A stretch of DNA of 64,000 bases from Flammeovirgaceae bacterium SG7u.111. Its GTDB lineage: Bacteria; Bacteroidota; Bacteroidia; Cytophagales; Flammeovirgaceae. Shown here in pieces: positions 63,392-64,000 of this stretch (positions within the stretch are counted from its first letter, which is position 1; each line of letters begins with the position of its first letter). The position numbers and the translations under genes were made by a program. Where the stretch lies: positions 1,999,635 through 2,063,634 of the forward strand of contig CP139021.1 in NCBI GenBank assembly GCA_034044135.1, given 5' to 3'. The notes beneath the pieces were generated by a model. It did not search any database and had not been told where the DNA came from. It saw only the letters and a list, made by a program, of their open reading frames with translations.

Positions 63392-64000
63392 ATGAATATT
63401 GGAGATAAAGTGCGGAGTTTGGCGGGTGTAGAAGAGGGCTTCGTGACGAAGATAATGCCTGGCGACCAGGTAGAAGTGGAGATTGAAGACGGTTTTAGAA
63501 TCCCGTTTATGAAAAGGGATTTGGTAGTGGTGTCAGAAGCGGAAAATAAAGCTTTTGGCGCAAAGCCTAAACCAGTGAAGAAAGCTACGGCAGCTAGCCA
63601 AAGCTCTGCTAGTAATACCATCAGGGTCGATAAAGGGATTTTTGTGGCATTTACCAAGCAGAATGACAAGCTTTTGGAGATGCATTTGATCAATAATACA
63701 GATTTGCACCTTCCCTTTACTTTTGGAGAAGAAAAAGAGCGGAATTATTACGGCTTGACTGCTGGTGGACTCAAGCCCAAATCTTCTACCAAAATCCACG
63801 AAGTAAACATCGATAAGTTTGAGCGGTGGCCAATTATGGTGTTGCAAATACTGTATCATTCGTATGGGTATTTCAAATACAAAGAGCCTTTGCTCAGGCG
63901 TATGAAATTTAAAGCTGCTACATTTTTCAAAAGCTTGAATATGGCGCCTATTCTTGAAAAAGAAGCTTATCTGTTCCAAGTAGATGCAAACATAGGCGTG
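63392..64000 (+). CDS. DUF2027/Smr-type protein, N-terminal part (runs off the window)
   Basis: ATG at 63392 starts MNIGDKVRSLAGVEEGFVTK, and the frame is open to base 64000 (203 codons). The N-terminal 45 residues are a small KOW/SH3-like domain (VRSLAGVEEGFVTKIMPGDQ), followed by a Lys/Ala/Ser-rich linker and the start of the DUF2027 domain (NTIRVDKGIFVAFTKQND, DLHLPFTFGE). In Bacteroidota this architecture usually ends in an Smr nuclease-like domain, which would lie beyond the window. Confidence 0.85.
   Translation, partial: MNIGDKVRSLAGVEEGFVTKIMPGDQVEVEIEDGFRIPFMKRDLVVVSEAENKAFGAKPKPVKKATAASQSSASNTIRVDKGIFVAFTKQNDKLLEMHLINNTDLHLPFTFGEEKERNYYGLTAGGLKPKSSTKIHEVNIDKFERWPIMVLQILYHSYGYFKYKEPLLRRMKFKAATFFKSLNMAPILEKEAYLFQVDANIGV

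Overview
The window comes from a Bacteroidota genome, most likely a marine, Cytophagales-like one. The pointers are: type IX secretion (T9SS) tails of type A (35056-45828; also a decayed one at 6552-6899) and type B (11385-13319); Bacteroidota-type families (DUF4837 lipoprotein, DUF5686-like carboxypeptidase-regulatory protein, SpeD-SpeE fusion, group II geranylgeranylglyceryl phosphate synthase, LptG-type permease); TAnnTTTG-like promoter boxes; and few Shine-Dalgarno sequences. Two secreted sulfatases and a dead GH5 glucanase suggest feeding on polysaccharides. No tRNA, rRNA or CRISPR array was seen.

Layout. 1-3070 is accessory: the start of a secreted protein (minus, runs off the edge), a tiny ORF, a possible group II intron tail, and a two-gene Crp/Fnr regulator-SDR unit with strong palindromes on both sides. 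3072-9600 holds a luciferase-like oxidoreductase, a secreted unknown, a GNAT protein behind a Fur-box-like palindrome, an S51 peptidase, a GH5 pseudogene, a signal-peptide minigene, a small barrel-like protein and a sulfatase. 9861-34990 is mostly housekeeping: DUF4837, a type B T9SS adhesin-like protein, proA, an aspartate aminotransferase of type Ic, a GH133 debranching enzyme, an EamA exporter, an LptG-like permease, pyruvate kinase, GGGP synthase, an AraC regulator, a TPR protein, etfBA, two FKBP lipoproteins, a SpeD-SpeE fusion and a sulfatase lipoprotein.

35056-45828 is one 3590-residue secreted protein: four modules of PPC-like + leucine-rich-repeat + Ig-like domains, then malectin-like, FN3 and LamG domains and a type A sorting tail. 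45967-54230 returns to ordinary genes (TrmN6, DoxX, TonB-dependent receptor, DUF5686-like, metallopeptidase, YciI-like, methyltransferase). 54349-56016 is an insertion-sequence zone: a decayed IS1595-type transposase and an apparently intact two-frame IS630 element. The IS630 edge coincides with the stop codon of a 1522-residue SGNH-hydrolase protein (56014-60582), which contains an 804-bp tandem array. The window ends with a SnoaL-like protein, a patatin-like phospholipase and the start of a DUF2027/Smr-type protein.

The most striking signal is compositional. In both giant genes, segments repeated nearly identically within the gene are GC-rich (53-73% in hand-counted 60-base samples), while single-copy segments of the same genes are AT-rich (25-33%). 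Divergent repeat copies fall between. This fits GC-biased gene conversion among the repeats, or repeat modules of foreign origin, and is the observation I would follow up first.
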